Of a DNA stretch of 64,000 nt, positions 18,776-28,970 are shown one piece after another. Origin of the DNA: Yoonia sp. GTDB taxonomy: Bacteria; Pseudomonadota; Alphaproteobacteria; Rhodobacterales; Rhodobacteraceae. The stretch is from assembly GCF_017854565.1 (NCBI RefSeq), contig NZ_JAFMHJ010000006.1, positions 1 through 64,000 on the forward strand, read 5' to 3'. Each line of letters opens with the position of its first letter. Position 1 is the first letter of the stretch. The notes under the pieces were generated by a model. That model was not told the DNA's origin, made no database searches, and saw nothing but the letters and a program-made list of their open reading frames with translations. The translations under genes were made by a program, and so were the position numbers.

Positions 18776-19578
18776 CCGACATCCTGCAAAAGATCAAAAC
18801 CTACAAGCTGGAAGAGGTGGCCGCCCGCAAGGCCGCCGTCCCTCTGGCCGAACTCGAAGCGCGCGCCAATGAGGCACCCCCGACACGCGGTTTTGGTGCC
18901 CGTCTGGCAGAGGCCGCGCGCGAGGGCTACGGCCTCATCGCCGAAATCAAAAAGGCCAGCCCCTCAAAGGGTCTAATCCGCGCCGACTTTGATCCCCCCG
19001 CACTCGCGCAAGCCTATGCCGAGGGCGGCGCAACCTGTCTGTCAGTGCTGACGGACGGCCCTTCGTTCCAAGGCGATGACAGCTACTTGACCGCAGCGCG
19101 CGGTGCCTGCGATCTGCCCGCCCTGCGCAAAGATTTCATGTATGATACCTATCAGGTGGCCGAAGCACGCGCGTTGCACGCGGATTGCATCCTGATTATC
19201 ATGGCCAGCGTCAGCGACGCGCAGGCCCAGGAGCTGGAGGAAGCGGCAACGCTGTGGGACATGGATGTCCTGATCGAAGTACACGACGCCGCCGAACTGG
19301 AACGCGCAACCCTGCTCAAATCTCCGCTCATCGGCATCAACAATCGCAATCTCAAAACATTCGAAACAACGCTCGATACCACGCGGAAACTGTCCAAACT
19401 GGTTCCTGCCGACCGGATGATCGTGTGCGAAAGCGGACTGAACACGCCCGAGGAATTGGCCGATATGGCCCGTTACGGCGCGCGCTGCTTCTTGATCGGC
19501 GAAAGCCTGATGCGGCAAGATGACGTGGCCGCCGCCACCAGGCATCTACTGGCCAGCCCGGCAAAAGGAGCGATATGA
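18772..19578 (+). CDS. trpC: Indole-3-glycerol phosphate synthase
   Basis: The 268-residue TIM-barrel enzyme closes the indole ring from carboxyphenylaminodeoxyribulose phosphate. Motifs seen are [15 protein letters not shown] near 57-71, [27 protein letters not shown] with the catalytic Lys, and [15 protein letters not shown] near 186-200. It overlaps ung upstream and moaC downstream by ATGA. No fused TrpF domain is present; trpF and trpBA are not in this window. Confidence 0.97.
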   Translation: MTDILQKIKTYKLEEVAARKAAVPLAELEARANEAPPTRGFGARLAEAAREGYGLIAEIKKASPSKGLIRADFDPPALAQAYAEGGATCLSVLTDGPSFQGDDSYLTAARGACDLPALRKDFMYDTYQVAEARALHADCILIIMASVSDAQAQELEEAATLWDMDVLIEVHDAAELERATLLKSPLIGINNRNLKTFETTLDTTRKLSKLVPADRMIVCESGLNTPEELADMARYGARCFLIGESLMRQDDVAAATRHLLASPAKGAI

Positions 19579-20054
19579 TGTCAGACCTCACCCACTTTGA
19601 CGCGGATGGTCAGGCGCATATGGTCGATGTATCCGACAAACCTGTCACCGCCCGTATCGCCGTGGCCGAAGGATATATCCGCATGACTGCCCAAACCCTC
19701 GCACTGATCACCCAAGGGCGCGCGACAAAAGGCGACGTGCTGGGTATCGCACGCATCGCCGGGATCATGGGCGCCAAGAAAACCGCCGAGCTGATCCCGC
19801 TCTGCCATCCGCTGCCGATCACCAAAGTCGCGTTGGACCTGACACCCGACCCCGCCCTGCCCGGTATCCGCATCACCGCCACCGTCAAGACCGGCGGGCA
19901 AACCGGCGTCGAGATGGAGGCCCTGACGGCCGTCACCACAGCCGCGCTGACCGTCTATGACATGGTCAAAGCAGTGCAAAAAGACATGGAAATCGGCGGC
20001 ATCCGCCTGACCCTGAAAGACGGCGGAAAATCAGGCCGGTTCGAAAACCCATGA
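19575..20054 (+). CDS. moaC: Cyclic pyranopterin monophosphate synthase
   Basis: The 159-residue product performs the second half of the first molybdenum-cofactor step, giving cyclic pyranopterin monophosphate. It has [19 protein letters not shown] near 15-33, the signature [12 protein letters not shown] near 75-86 and [20 protein letters not shown] near 114-133, all diagnostic. Two adjacent ATG codons (19575, 19578) are possible starts; the first overlaps the trpC stop. The stop overlaps the start of a small ORF that links it to moeA. Confidence 0.96.
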   Translation: MMSDLTHFDADGQAHMVDVSDKPVTARIAVAEGYIRMTAQTLALITQGRATKGDVLGIARIAGIMGAKKTAELIPLCHPLPITKVALDLTPDPALPGIRITATVKTGGQTGVEMEALTAVTTAALTVYDMVKAVQKDMEIGGIRLTLKDGGKSGRFENP

Positions 20055-20182
20055 CGCTGCGGCGCCGCGCCTTCGACCGGAAACATTTCAGCAGCGGCCC
20101 TGCCGGAGGTGTTATCGCAAAAGCGTCTGGCGGGACCAGTCTCTGGTTGCGCGCCCACACCATCAAGGCGCGCGACCAATGA
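20051..20182 (+). CDS. Small ORF (43 codons) linking moaC and moeA
   Basis: ATG at 20051 overlaps the moaC stop in ATGA, and the TGA at 20180-20182 overlaps the moeA ATG in the same way. The predicted 43-residue product is basic ([13 protein letters not shown] at the start, [10 protein letters not shown] at the end), with a Gly/Ala-rich middle and no membrane helix. About three quarters of third codon positions are G or C, as in neighbouring genes. It may be a real small protein, or a coupling ORF that simply carries ribosomes from moaC to moeA. I do not recognise the sequence. Confidence 0.5.
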   Translation: MTLRRRAFDRKHFSSGPAGGVIAKASGGTSLWLRAHTIKARDQ

Positions 20183-21351
20183 TCACCGTCAATGACGCGC
20201 TCGCGCATCTTTTCGCCCTCGTCGATCCGCTGCCGACTGAAACCGTGCCGCTGACCCAAGCCAACGGGCGCGTGCTTGCCCGGAACGTCACCGCCCGCCG
20301 CGATCAACCGCCATTTGCGGCATCCGCGATGGATGGCTATGCCGTCGCGGATGCCGACGTGGCCCCCGGCGCCACATTCACGGTCATCGGCGAAGCCGCC
20401 GCCGGCCATGCCTTTGCCGGGACCGTTGCCAAAGGGCAAGCTGCGCGTATTTTCACCGGTGCCCCGCTTCCAGCCGGCACCGACCGCGTCGTCATTCAAG
20501 AGGACGTGACCCGAATCGGCAGCACGATCACCCTTTGCGACACGCCTGAAACCAAATGGCACGTCCGCCCTGCGGGCGCCGATTTCAGGACCGGTGATAG
20601 CATCGCCGCGCCGCGCCTTTTGACGCCATCAGACATTGCCTTGCTGGCCTCCATGAATATCCCATGGGTGCCGGTCACGCAGCGTCCCGTGATCGCGATC
20701 ATCGCAACCGGCGACGAACTGGTGCAACCGGGCGAAGACCCCAGCCCGGATCAGATCATCGCCTCGAACAGCTACGGGCTGGCAGCGCTGGTCGAATCCT
20801 GTGGCGCGCGCGCTCGGCTGTTACCCATCGCACGCGATAATGTGCCCGCGTTGGAACTTGCCTTTGCGTTGGCCCGCGACGCCGATCTGATTGTCACCAT
20901 CGGCGGGGCGTCGGTCGGCGATCATGATCTTGTCGGCGCGGTGGCACAGGCGCAGGGGATGCAGCGGGCATTCTATAAAATCGCCATGCGGCCGGGCAAG
21001 CCACTGATGGCGGGCCGCATGGGTGATGCGATCATGATCGGCCTTCCCGGCAACCCGGTGTCCGCGATGGTCTGCGGGCATATCTTTCTTGTGCCGGTGA
21101 TCCGCGCCATGCTGGGCTTGGGCAAAATGCCAGCGCCGCGTGAAATCGCCCCGCTGACCGCCGACATCGGCCCCAACGGTTCGCGCGAACACTACACCCG
21201 TGGACAGGTCGGCGCTACGGGTGTGACGATTTTTGATCGACAGGACAGTGCCCTGCTGACTGTGCTGGCCGATGCCAATTGCCTCGCGGTGCGTCCTGTC
21301 GATGACACCGCTCGCGCCAAAGGCGATCTGATCGAAATTATTCGCCTCTGA
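20179..21351 (+). CDS. moeA: Molybdopterin molybdotransferase
   Basis: The 390-residue product inserts molybdate into adenylylated molybdopterin. Visible are PPFAASAMDGYAVADAD near 42-58, the MoeA domain III (IIATGDELVQPG near 173-184, IIASNSYGLAALVES, TIGGASVGDHDLV near 239-251), MRPGKPLMAGRM and IGLPGNPVSAMV. Length and order match MoeA. It follows the small ORF with a four-base overlap and ends 68 bases before lexA, which has its own promoter. Confidence 0.96.
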   Translation: MITVNDALAHLFALVDPLPTETVPLTQANGRVLARNVTARRDQPPFAASAMDGYAVADADVAPGATFTVIGEAAAGHAFAGTVAKGQAARIFTGAPLPAGTDRVVIQEDVTRIGSTITLCDTPETKWHVRPAGADFRTGDSIAAPRLLTPSDIALLASMNIPWVPVTQRPVIAIIATGDELVQPGEDPSPDQIIASNSYGLAALVESCGARARLLPIARDNVPALELAFALARDADLIVTIGGASVGDHDLVGAVAQAQGMQRAFYKIAMRPGKPLMAGRMGDAIMIGLPGNPVSAMVCGHIFLVPVIRAMLGLGKMPAPREIAPLTADIGPNGSREHYTRGQVGATGVTIFDRQDSALLTVLADANCLAVRPVDDTARAKGDLIEIIRL

Positions 21352-21359
21352 CCTCATCG

Positions 21360-21388
21360 TTGACACAAAACGGGAACATGCGTAGAAC
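21360..21388 (+). promoter_or_regulatory. lexA promoter with SOS box
   Basis: GAAC-ATGCGTA-GAAC at 21374-21388 matches the alphaproteobacterial LexA site (GAAC-N7-GAAC direct repeat). It lies between a perfect -35 TTGACA (21360-21365) and a -10 TAGAAC (21383-21388) 17 bases apart, so LexA binding would block RNA polymerase. This is lexA autoregulation. Confidence 0.9.
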
Positions 21389-21418
21389 ATATGCAAAACC
21401 TGTGACGGGAGATGACGC

Positions 21419-22105
21419 ATGTTAACCAAGAAACAACTCGACCTGTTAGAGTTCATCCACAAACGGGTGCAGCGCGACGGCGTCCCGCCCAGCTTTGATG
21501 AGATGAAAGAGGCGCTTGATCTGCGCTCCAAGTCCGGCATTCACCGGCTGATCACAGCGCTCGAGGAACGCGGCTTTATACGGCGCCTCGCACATCGGGC
21601 GCGTGCGCTGGAAATCGTCAAGCTGCCGGATGCGATGCTGGCCAAATCCGGATTTAGCCCGCGCGTGATTGACGGCGACAAACCCGACAGCACCCCCGCG
21701 CGTGCGATGCAGATCAACACTGGCGCAATAGATCTGCCGATGATGGGCCGCATCGCCGCAGGTGTCCCGATCGAGGCGATCAGCCAAATGTCCCACCATG
21801 TGTCTGTGCCGCAGTCGATGGTTGGCAAGGGCGATCACTACGCTCTCGAAGTGAAAGGCGATTCGATGATCGACGCCGGGATCAACGATGGCGATGTGGT
21901 GGTGATCCGCGAAACCAGCGTGGCCAATAACGGCGATATTGTCGTGGCGCTTATCGAAGGGCACGAGGCAACACTGAAGCGGTTCCGCCGCAATGGCAGC
22001 GCGATCGCGCTTGAGGCGGCGAACCCCGCCTACGAAACCCGGGTGTTTCCCGACGATCAGGTCAAGGTGCAGGGCCGGTTGGTTGGATTGATCCGAACCT
22101 ATTGA
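21419..22105 (+). CDS. lexA: LexA repressor
   Basis: The 228-residue product represses the SOS regulon and cleaves itself when RecA filaments form. The N-terminal winged helix ([37 protein letters not shown]) is followed by the cleavage site in [10 protein letters not shown] near 115-124, the catalytic Ser in KGDSMIDAG near 145-153 and the general-base Lys in HEATLKRF near 183-190. The length fits alphaproteobacterial LexA. Its last seven bases overlap the end of the convergent comEC gene. Confidence 0.97.
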   Translation: MLTKKQLDLLEFIHKRVQRDGVPPSFDEMKEALDLRSKSGIHRLITALEERGFIRRLAHRARALEIVKLPDAMLAKSGFSPRVIDGDKPDSTPARAMQINTGAIDLPMMGRIAAGVPIEAISQMSHHVSVPQSMVGKGDHYALEVKGDSMIDAGINDGDVVVIRETSVANNGDIVVALIEGHEATLKRFRRNGSAIALEAANPAYETRVFPDDQVKVQGRLVGLIRTY

Positions 22106-24228
22106 CTGGCGTCGTTGTGCCGCCGAAGGGTCGCGGCGGCGGCCCTTTTTTCATGGTCCCGGATTAAACGCGGGGGCACGTCAACCGGCCCTTGGGCCCG
22201 GTTCCATCGCCTTTGGCCTGCGTTCGCGTGGGCCGTGTTGATGATCAGATCACCGGTCTCGGACAGGTCCAACGCCACGGCTCCCGTCTTGCGCAGCCGC
22301 GCGATATCAAAAACCACACAGGACCGCGCCACCGTATCCACCTGATTGCTGATCAACACATCGGCCCCCCCGCACCCATCCAATGCCGCCAATGCGGTCT
22401 TGCCCGACACCTGCATGATCTGCCAGTCCCCCAACCCCGCCCGTACCACACGACCATCGCGCGCAAATCCGTCCCGCGCCGCGGCCAACTCTTGGGCGAC
22501 CGGGGCCCCATCATTCTCAAGCCAAATCCCCGCAACAAAGCCGCTGCCCGTCGGTTTGGACAGCGCACGCCCGTGTCCTCCCACAACCCCGATCAACGCG
22601 CCATCGTCCGCGATCAAGACAGCGGGCCGCGTCGATTGCTGCCAAAGAAAGCCTGCGATGACGACCGCCGTGATGCCCAGAAACCGCATCCGCCCCTGCC
22701 ACAGCACCAGCCACAAAAGCCCAAGCGTCAATACCGGCAGCACCGCGCCGGACGGCGCAATCACATGCCCAACGGCCCCATCCTGCCCCGCGACCTGTCC
22801 GGCCACAAACAATATCCAGCGCAACCCAAGGTCCATGAACCAAAGTCCGACGTTCCACAGGCCCAAGGGCGCCAAACACGCCGCCAAAACCGCCGCAGGC
22901 ATCACCAGAACCCCCATCAGCGGAACACTCAGCAGATTGGCGATCAGCCCATAGTGGGCAATCTGATTGAAATGCGCTGCGGCAAACGGGGCCGTCGCAA
23001 GCCCGGCCACAAACGATGACAACACAACAGACATAATCGCCCGGGACCATTTCGGCAGGCGCGTCACATTCATGCGCCGCAAGGCACCAAAGACCACGAC
23101 CAGTGCCGTCGTAGCCGCGAATGACATCTGAAACCCCGGCCCGGTCAACGCCTCGGGTTGCCACACCAGCACGATGATGGCAGCCATCGCAACGGCCCGC
23201 AGGGTCAGGGCCCGACGGTCCAGCAGCACCGCCACAAACATCACCGCAACCATGATAAACGCCCGCTCCGTCGCGACATTGCCCCCCGACAGGAAAAGAT
23301 AAAGTGCGCCAATGATCAATGCGCAGACCGCGCCGATCTTTTTTGTGGGCCAGTACAGGGCAGCCCCGGGGATCATGGCCATGCCATAGCGCACGGTCGC
23401 AAAGATAAATCCGGTCAGCAGCCCCATATGCAGCCCTGAAATCGCCAACAAATGTGCCAGATTAGCCGCGCGTAAATCCGCCAGCGTGCCCTGCCCCATC
23501 CCGGATCTGTCGCCCGTCATGATAGCGGCGGCAAAGGCGCCGGTCTCGCCCGGCATCGCGTCTTGCACAGCACGCGATATCGCCATCCGCACCGCGAAAA
23601 TGCGCATCGAAAACCCCGCCCGCGCCGGTGCTGCGATACGCAATACAGGCGTCCGTGTGTAGCCAACCGCACCCAATTGCAAAAACCAGGCGTGTCGCTG
23701 GAAATCAAATCCTCCGGGCTCTGCCGGGCCCGCAGGTGGGGACAGATGACCTGTCAGCATCAAGGTTTCACCGGGCAAATAGCCGGCGATCACCTGTTCA
23801 CCGTGGACCGACACCCGCACCCGTTGCGGCGTGCGGCCCGGCGCAAAGTCCTCCAATACCACGCGGTCCAGTGTCAGCCGTGTCGCGTCGCTGGCTGATC
23901 GGTCAATGTTGATCACGCGCCCTTCAATCGCGCCGTAATAACGAAACCCCAAAACCGGCGCTGCAATGGCATCGGTGCGCCATTTGGCCAGCCCCGTCCC
24001 CGCCAGCACCAGAATAAGCCCAATTGCCAGCGGCGCATAAGCCACATGTACCAACCGCGATAGCGCAAAAAGTAACAGCGCGGCCAATCCAAGCACCGCA
24101 AGGAACGCGGTGCCCGGCTCCTCAGCCATCGCAAAATACCAGCCGATTCCAATGCCAAGGCACACTGGAACCCACCCAATCAGGGCACCGCGCTGCGCCA
24201 GAAGCGCGTCTTGCAGAATGCCACGCAC
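22099..24228 (-). CDS. comEC: ComEC/Rec2 family DNA-uptake channel protein
   Basis: The 709-residue product is an inner-membrane protein with many hydrophobic helices. The N-terminal part (to ~200) has the DUF4131-like and OB-fold region, and the central Competence domain (about 220-510) includes [31 protein letters not shown], the family signature. The C-terminal soluble region (about 520-709) lacks the HxHxDH metal motif of the metallo-beta-lactamase-like nuclease domain found in many ComEC proteins. DNA translocation may remain, but nuclease activity of this tail is not supported. In Rhodobacterales ComEC is also needed for uptake of gene-transfer-agent DNA. It converges on lexA. Confidence 0.92.
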   Translation of the reverse strand: MRGILQDALLAQRGALIGWVPVCLGIGIGWYFAMAEEPGTAFLAVLGLAALLLFALSRLVHVAYAPLAIGLILVLAGTGLAKWRTDAIAAPVLGFRYYGAIEGRVINIDRSASDATRLTLDRVVLEDFAPGRTPQRVRVSVHGEQVIAGYLPGETLMLTGHLSPPAGPAEPGGFDFQRHAWFLQLGAVGYTRTPVLRIAAPARAGFSMRIFAVRMAISRAVQDAMPGETGAFAAAIMTGDRSGMGQGTLADLRAANLAHLLAISGLHMGLLTGFIFATVRYGMAMIPGAALYWPTKKIGAVCALIIGALYLFLSGGNVATERAFIMVAVMFVAVLLDRRALTLRAVAMAAIIVLVWQPEALTGPGFQMSFAATTALVVVFGALRRMNVTRLPKWSRAIMSVVLSSFVAGLATAPFAAAHFNQIAHYGLIANLLSVPLMGVLVMPAAVLAACLAPLGLWNVGLWFMDLGLRWILFVAGQVAGQDGAVGHVIAPSGAVLPVLTLGLLWLVLWQGRMRFLGITAVVIAGFLWQQSTRPAVLIADDGALIGVVGGHGRALSKPTGSGFVAGIWLENDGAPVAQELAAARDGFARDGRVVRAGLGDWQIMQVSGKTALAALDGCGGADVLISNQVDTVARSCVVFDIARLRKTGAVALDLSETGDLIINTAHANAGQRRWNRAQGPVDVPPRLIRDHEKRAAAATLRRHNDASQ
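22119..22151 (+). terminator. lexA terminator inside the comEC 3' coding end
   Basis: GCCGCCG and CGGCGGC form a 7-bp stem with an eight-base loop, followed by GGCCC and six T on the plus strand. It lies just past the lexA stop and inside the last codons of the convergent comEC gene, so one sequence serves as coding DNA on one strand and terminator on the other. Confidence 0.65.
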
Positions 24229-24310
24229 TTGTTCTTCGCCCCTCGGCTTAGTATCCCCATCCCAAGCCCGGAAAATACCGGAGAGATGGTTAGCGAAAGG
24301 TTAAGTTCCC

Positions 24311-25714
24311 ATGTCAGACACACCCGTTGTCACCCGCTTCGCGCCCTCACCGACAGGGGCTTTGCATATCGGCGGCGCCCGCACGGCGCTGTTCAACTGG
24401 CTTTATGCCCGTGGGCGCGGCGGGAAATTCCTGCTGCGGATCGAAGACACCGACAGGACCCGTTCGACCGACGCCAACACCCAAGCCATTCTTGATGGGT
24501 TGACTTGGCTCGGACTGGACTGGGATGGCGCCCCCACAAGCCAATTCGCACACGCACCCCGTCATATGCAGGTGGCGCATCAAATGCTGGCCCAAGGCGA
24601 CGCCTACAAATGCTACAGCAGCCAGGACGAAATCGAAGCGTTCCGTGAAAAAGCCCGCGCCGAAAAGACATCGACCCTCTTTCACTCGCCTTGGCGCGAT
24701 ATTCCAGAGGCCAATCATCCGGATCTGCCGTACGTCATCCGTTTGAAGGCCCCACAAAACGGCACGACAACCCTGCACGATGCGGTCCAAGGCGCGGTCA
24801 CGTGGTCCAACGACCAACTTGATGACATGATCCTGCTGCGTTCCGATGGCACGCCGGTCTATATGCTGGCCGTTGTGGTGGATGATCATGATATGGGCGT
24901 AACCCATGTGATCCGGGGCGACGACCACCTTGCCAACGCCTTTCGTCAGAACCTGATTTACGAGGCGATGGGTTGGACCAAGCCCGTTTTGGCCCACATT
25001 CCACTGATCTTTGGCCCTGATGGAAAGAAATTGTCGAAGCGGCATGGCGCAACCGGTGCCGCGGAATATCAGGCGCTTGGCTATCCTGCCGCAGGCATGC
25101 GCAACTACCTGACCCGCCTCGGCTGGAGCCACGGGGACGACGAGTTTTTCACCGATGAACAGGCACGCGCATGGTTCGACCTTGATGGAATCGGCAAATC
25201 ACCAGCGCGCTTTGACATCAAGAAGCTGGAGAACATCTGCGGACAGCACATTGCCATGGCCGACGATGCTGCACTGCTGCAAGAGCTTCAGGGTTACCTT
25301 ACGGCATCTGGGCGGCCACGACTGACTGAAACACAGGCTGACGGAATGTTGCGGGCGATGTACTGCCTCAAGGAACGTGCCAAAACATTCCCAGAACTTA
25401 TTGAAAAAGCTCACTTTGTTATCACTGAACGCCCGATCATCGCGGATGAAAAGGCGGCAGCGCAACTTACGGATGTATTCCGTGGTATACTGTCTGAATT
25501 GACGCCGCACCTGCAAAATGTTAGCTGGGACCGTGACACTCTAGAGGGGGTCGTTTCGTCCGTCGCCGAACGCCACGAGATGAAACTTGGCAAGCTGGCC
25601 GGACCGCTACGTGCGGCATTGGTCGGGCGGTCTATCTCTCCGAGCGTGTTCGATATTATGTTGGTCCTCGGGCGCGATGAAACGATCGCCCGGTTGCAGG
25701 ATGCCAGCGCCTGA
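24311..25714 (+). CDS. gltX: Glutamyl-tRNA synthetase
   Basis: The 467-residue class I synthetase charges tRNA-Glu. The HIGH-type motif is in [17 protein letters not shown] near 12-28, and the KMSKS-type motif is [11 protein letters not shown] near 236-246. Length is typical of bacterial GluRS. Many alphaproteobacteria carry two gltX genes, one of which charges tRNA-Gln with glutamate for the amidotransferase route; which copy this is cannot be told here. It is divergent from comEC. Confidence 0.96.
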   Translation: MSDTPVVTRFAPSPTGALHIGGARTALFNWLYARGRGGKFLLRIEDTDRTRSTDANTQAILDGLTWLGLDWDGAPTSQFAHAPRHMQVAHQMLAQGDAYKCYSSQDEIEAFREKARAEKTSTLFHSPWRDIPEANHPDLPYVIRLKAPQNGTTTLHDAVQGAVTWSNDQLDDMILLRSDGTPVYMLAVVVDDHDMGVTHVIRGDDHLANAFRQNLIYEAMGWTKPVLAHIPLIFGPDGKKLSKRHGATGAAEYQALGYPAAGMRNYLTRLGWSHGDDEFFTDEQARAWFDLDGIGKSPARFDIKKLENICGQHIAMADDAALLQELQGYLTASGRPRLTETQADGMLRAMYCLKERAKTFPELIEKAHFVITERPIIADEKAAAQLTDVFRGILSELTPHLQNVSWDRDTLEGVVSSVAERHEMKLGKLAGPLRAALVGRSISPSVFDIMLVLGRDETIARLQDASA

Positions 25715-25718
25715 AACC

Positions 25719-25733
25719 AATTCGTTACGAATT
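25719..25733. promoter_or_regulatory. 15-base palindrome upstream of gltA
   Basis: AATTCGT-T-ACGAATT is a perfect palindrome four bases after the gltX stop codon and about 80 bases before the gltA start. It could be a regulator site for the citrate synthase gene or a short transcript-end hairpin. No regulator is identifiable. Confidence 0.35.
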
Positions 25734-25810
25734 TCGGTTATCGGCGTGGGGACGATTTTAGACTGGCCAGCGACGCAAGAACTGTGCGCGGCATTAAGAG
25801 GAAGACAAAC

Positions 25811-27106
25811 ATGGCTGAAAACACCGGCACCGCGACGCTCACGATCAAAGGCAAGACATACGAACTGCCGATGCATTCGCCCACAAATGGCCCCGATGTG
25901 ATCGACATCCGCAAACTTTATGCACAGGCCGATGTGTTCACTTACGACCCCGGCTTCACCTCGACCGCCGCCTGTGACAGCACCATCACCTTTATTGATG
26001 GCGACAAGGGTGAACTGCTGCACCGTGGCTACCCGATTGATCAACTCGCCAGCCAGTCCCACTACCTCGAGGTGTGTTACCTGCTGTTCTACGGCGAACT
26101 CCCCTCCGCAGAGGAGCTTGAGAAATTTGAATCGCTCGTGACCAATCACACGATGATTCATGAACAGATGCACAACTTTTTCCGCGGTTTCCGGCGCGAC
26201 GCGCACCCGATGGCCACGATGGTCGGTGTCGTGGGCGCCATGTCCGCGTTCTATCACGATAGTACCGACATCAATGATGCCCACCAGCGCGAGGTCGCGT
26301 CGATCCGCTTGATCGCCAAGATGCCGACGATTGCCGCGATGGCCTATAAATACTCGATCGGCCAGCCGTTCGTCTATCCGCGCAATGATCTCGATTACGC
26401 CGCAAACTTTCTGCACATGTGCTTCTCCGTGCCGGCTGAGACGTATAATGTGAACCCGATCATGGCCCGCGCGATGGACCGGATTTTCACGCTACATGCA
26501 GATCACGAACAAAATGCCTCGACGTCGACCGTGCGTCTGGCATCATCTTCGGGTGCCAACCCGTTCGCTTGTATCGCGGCAGGTATCGCCTGTCTTTGGG
26601 GCCCGGCCCACGGCGGCGCAAACCAAGCCTGCCTCGAGATGCTGCGCGAAATCGGCACCGTTGACCGGATCCCGGAATTCATCGCCCGCGCCAAGGATAA
26701 GGACGATCCGTTCCGCCTGATGGGCTTTGGCCACCGCGTCTACAAAAACTTCGACCCGCGTGCCAAAGTCATGAAAGAAAGCGCGGACGAGGTGCTTGAT
26801 CTGATGGGCGTGGAAGACAATCCCACACTGCAAGTCGCCAAAGAGCTGGAGCGCGTCGCTCTTGAAGATCCCTATTTCAAGGAAAAGAAACTCTACCCCA
26901 ACGTCGATTTCTATTCGGGTATCATCCTCGATGCGATGGGCTTCCCGACGTCAATGTTTACGCCAATCTTCGCCCTCGCTCGGACCGTCGGCTGGATTTC
27001 ACAGTGGAAAGAACAGCTTGCCGATCCACAACTCAAGATTGGTCGGCCACGTCAGCTGTATCTGGGCGAAACGGCCCGCAACTACGTCGATATCGAAAAA
27101 CGCTGA
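25811..27106 (+). CDS. gltA: Citrate synthase
   Basis: The 431-residue product condenses acetyl-CoA and oxaloacetate at the entry of the TCA cycle. It has the type II form: [29 protein letters not shown] near 47-75, the active-site His in [28 protein letters not shown] near 229-243, and [14 protein letters not shown] with the second His and catalytic Asp further on. The ATG at 25811 follows AGAGGAAGAC; an upstream in-frame ATG at 25784 adds nine unrelated residues. A terminator follows the gene. Confidence 0.97.
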   Translation: MAENTGTATLTIKGKTYELPMHSPTNGPDVIDIRKLYAQADVFTYDPGFTSTAACDSTITFIDGDKGELLHRGYPIDQLASQSHYLEVCYLLFYGELPSAEELEKFESLVTNHTMIHEQMHNFFRGFRRDAHPMATMVGVVGAMSAFYHDSTDINDAHQREVASIRLIAKMPTIAAMAYKYSIGQPFVYPRNDLDYAANFLHMCFSVPAETYNVNPIMARAMDRIFTLHADHEQNASTSTVRLASSSGANPFACIAAGIACLWGPAHGGANQACLEMLREIGTVDRIPEFIARAKDKDDPFRLMGFGHRVYKNFDPRAKVMKESADEVLDLMGVEDNPTLQVAKELERVALEDPYFKEKKLYPNVDFYSGIILDAMGFPTSMFTPIFALARTVGWISQWKEQLADPQLKIGRPRQLYLGETARNYVDIEKR

Positions 27107-27112
27107 AACGAT

Positions 27113-27137
27113 GGGCTGCCTCAGGGCAGCCCTTTTT
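27113..27137 (+). terminator. gltA terminator
   Basis: GGGCTGCC, loop TCAG, GGCAGCCC, then five T: a perfect 8-bp stem with a T-run immediately after gltA. Confidence 0.9.
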
Positions 27138-27172
27138 CCATCAGGCTTGCGCAAAGCCGGGGGGAACGTACA

Positions 27173-27673
27173 ATGATCCTGACCACAGACCGGCTCGTTT
27201 TACGCGCACCCATGCCCACAGACGTTGATGCGATGTTTGCCGCCTACAGCGACCCGCGCGCAATGCGCTACTGGTCCACGGCACCGCACGAAACGGCCAC
27301 CGTCACCCAAGACCTGCTTGACCGCTGCATCGCATGGTGGGCCATTCAACCGGTCAATTTTCATATCACGATCAATGACATGTATATCGGCAGCGCTGGC
27401 AACTTCCGCGGTGATGAAATCGGCTTTATGCTGCATCCAGACTACTGGCGCCAAGGCATCCTGACCGAGGCAATGCAGGCCATTATCCCTTACCTATGGG
27501 AGGTCACAGATCACACCCAACTCACGGCGGACGCTGACCCAAATAACACGGCTTCTGTCAGACTGCTGCAAAAATTAGGTTTTCACGAAACGCATCGCGC
27601 TGAAAAAACATTCGTTATCAATGGGGTGTGGTCCGATAGTGTGTATTTCGCCCGCTACCGGCCAGCGCTGTAA
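27173..27673 (+). CDS. GNAT family N-acetyltransferase (RimJ/RimL type)
   Basis: The 166-residue product begins MILTTDRLVLRAPMPTDVDAMF, the usual start of RimJ/RimL-like acetyltransferases, and carries the acetyl-CoA-binding region EIGFMLHPDYWRQGILTEAM near 82-101 and DPNNTASVRLLQKLGFHET near 122-140. It should transfer an acetyl group from acetyl-CoA to an amine or protein N-terminus in the cytosol. The substrate is unknown. It converges on the enoyl-CoA hydratase gene with an eight-base gap. Confidence 0.9.
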   Translation: MILTTDRLVLRAPMPTDVDAMFAAYSDPRAMRYWSTAPHETATVTQDLLDRCIAWWAIQPVNFHITINDMYIGSAGNFRGDEIGFMLHPDYWRQGILTEAMQAIIPYLWEVTDHTQLTADADPNNTASVRLLQKLGFHETHRAEKTFVINGVWSDSVYFARYRPAL

Positions 27674-27681
27674 CAGACCCC

Positions 27682-28458
27682 TTAACGCCCTTCATAACGG
27701 GCGGGGCGTTTTTCCATAAAGGCCACGACGCCTTCCTGAAAATCGCGGGTCTGACCGCAGCGCCCCTGCAATTTCGCCTCAAGCGCCAATTGCTCGTCGA
27801 GTGAATTCTCAAACGACCCTCGGATCGCCTTTTTCAACTGCCGGTAAGCGACAGTTGGGCCCTGCGCCAACTGGGCCGCACGGCCCTGCACATGCGCAAG
27901 AAACGTCGCCGCCGGGGCTGTTTCATAGATCATGCCCCACCGTTCCGCCTGCACAGCCGAAATCTTGTCGGCAAACAACGCAGCCCCCATCGCCTTGGCG
28001 GCCCCCATCTGGCGTGGCAACCAATAGGTACCACCCGCATCGGGGATCAGACCAATGCGTGTAAACGCCTGCACAAAATAGGCGTCCTCGGACGCGATCA
28101 CCACATCGGCCGCCAGCGCCAGATTCGCCCCGGCCCCGGCAGCCGGACCATTGACCGCAGCAATGGTGGGAATCCGGCAATCAAAAATTGCCTTCAGCAT
28201 CGGCACATATTCATCGCGCAGCGTTCGTTCCAAATCCAGCGCCGCAGCCGACCCACTGTCGCCCAGATCCTGCCCCGAACAGAACGCCTTGCCGGCCCCT
28301 GTCATGATCAGCACCCGCGCCTCTTTTTCGGCGGCTTTCACGGCGTGGGTAATCTCGGCCCGCATCTGCGTGTTAAGGGCGTTCATCAATGCGGGACGGT
28401 TCAGCGTAATAACAGCGACCGAATTGCGAATCACAAGTGTAATGGCCTGATAGTCCAT
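27682..28458 (-). CDS. Enoyl-CoA hydratase/isomerase family protein (PaaG-like)
   Basis: The 258-residue crotonase-fold product has ITLNRPALMNALN near 17-29, the oxyanion-hole segments GAGKAFCSGQDLGD near 53-66 and AAVNGPAAGAGANLALAADVVIAS near 99-122, and FTRIGLIPDAGGTYWLPR near 130-147. The sequence pattern is closest to 2-(1,2-epoxy-1,2-dihydrophenyl)acetyl-CoA isomerase (PaaG), but no other phenylacetate gene is nearby, so a general fatty or aromatic acyl-CoA role is equally possible. It is the last gene of the reverse block behind ccmH. Confidence 0.85.
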   Translation of the reverse strand: MDYQAITLVIRNSVAVITLNRPALMNALNTQMRAEITHAVKAAEKEARVLIMTGAGKAFCSGQDLGDSGSAAALDLERTLRDEYVPMLKAIFDCRIPTIAAVNGPAAGAGANLALAADVVIASEDAYFVQAFTRIGLIPDAGGTYWLPRQMGAAKAMGAALFADKISAVQAERWGMIYETAPAATFLAHVQGRAAQLAQGPTVAYRQLKKAIRGSFENSLDEQLALEAKLQGRCGQTRDFQEGVVAFMEKRPARYEGR

Positions 28459-28529
28459 GCGCGCTGTCCTTTTTTGTCTGTTGTCCGTAACCTACTGAAC
28501 TCATCGGTTCAGGAAAGGGCAACCGAACG

Positions 28530-28970
28530 TCACGCCTCTAATATTTTATCTAACTCGGCCTGTTCAGCGTCTGTCAGCGCCGCCGGGGCGGTCCGCCGCC
28601 GCCGAATGGTCGCCCAGCCCACACCAAGCGACAGCACCAACATCGCGGGTGCGGCCAGCCACAGGATCAGATTGGCGCCACGCGCATCAGGCCGCAGCAG
28701 CACATATTCGCCATAGCGCGCCACCATGAAATCCACGGCTTGCGCATCAGTGTCGCCTGCAACAATCCGTTCGCGCAGCACAATCCGCAGTTCCCTGGAC
28801 AGCGTCGCGTGGCTTTCATCAATGCTTTCATTGCGGCAAACCGGACAACGCAACCCTTGCGATATCTCCCGCGCGCGTGCCTCCAGCGCGGGATCATCCA
28901 ACATCTCGCCGGGTTCTACGGCCCAAACGGGCGCAGCCACCAGCAACAAAATGATCAACAACCGCCTCAT
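28530..28970 (-). CDS. ccmH: Cytochrome c maturation protein CcmH (CycL type)
   Basis: The 146-residue product has a signal peptide or N-terminal anchor (LLIILLLVAAPVWA), the thiol motif LRCPVCRN near 40-47 that keeps apocytochrome c cysteines reduced for heme attachment, and a C-terminal membrane helix near 102-122 followed by a charged tail. It acts on the periplasmic face with CcmF in heme ligation. The start overlaps the ccmF stop in ATGA. The CcmI-like tetratricopeptide half found fused in enterobacteria is absent here. Confidence 0.95.
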   Translation of the reverse strand: MRRLLIILLLVAAPVWAVEPGEMLDDPALEARAREISQGLRCPVCRNESIDESHATLSRELRIVLRERIVAGDTDAQAVDFMVARYGEYVLLRPDARGANLILWLAAPAMLVLSLGVGWATIRRRRTAPAALTDAEQAELDKILEA

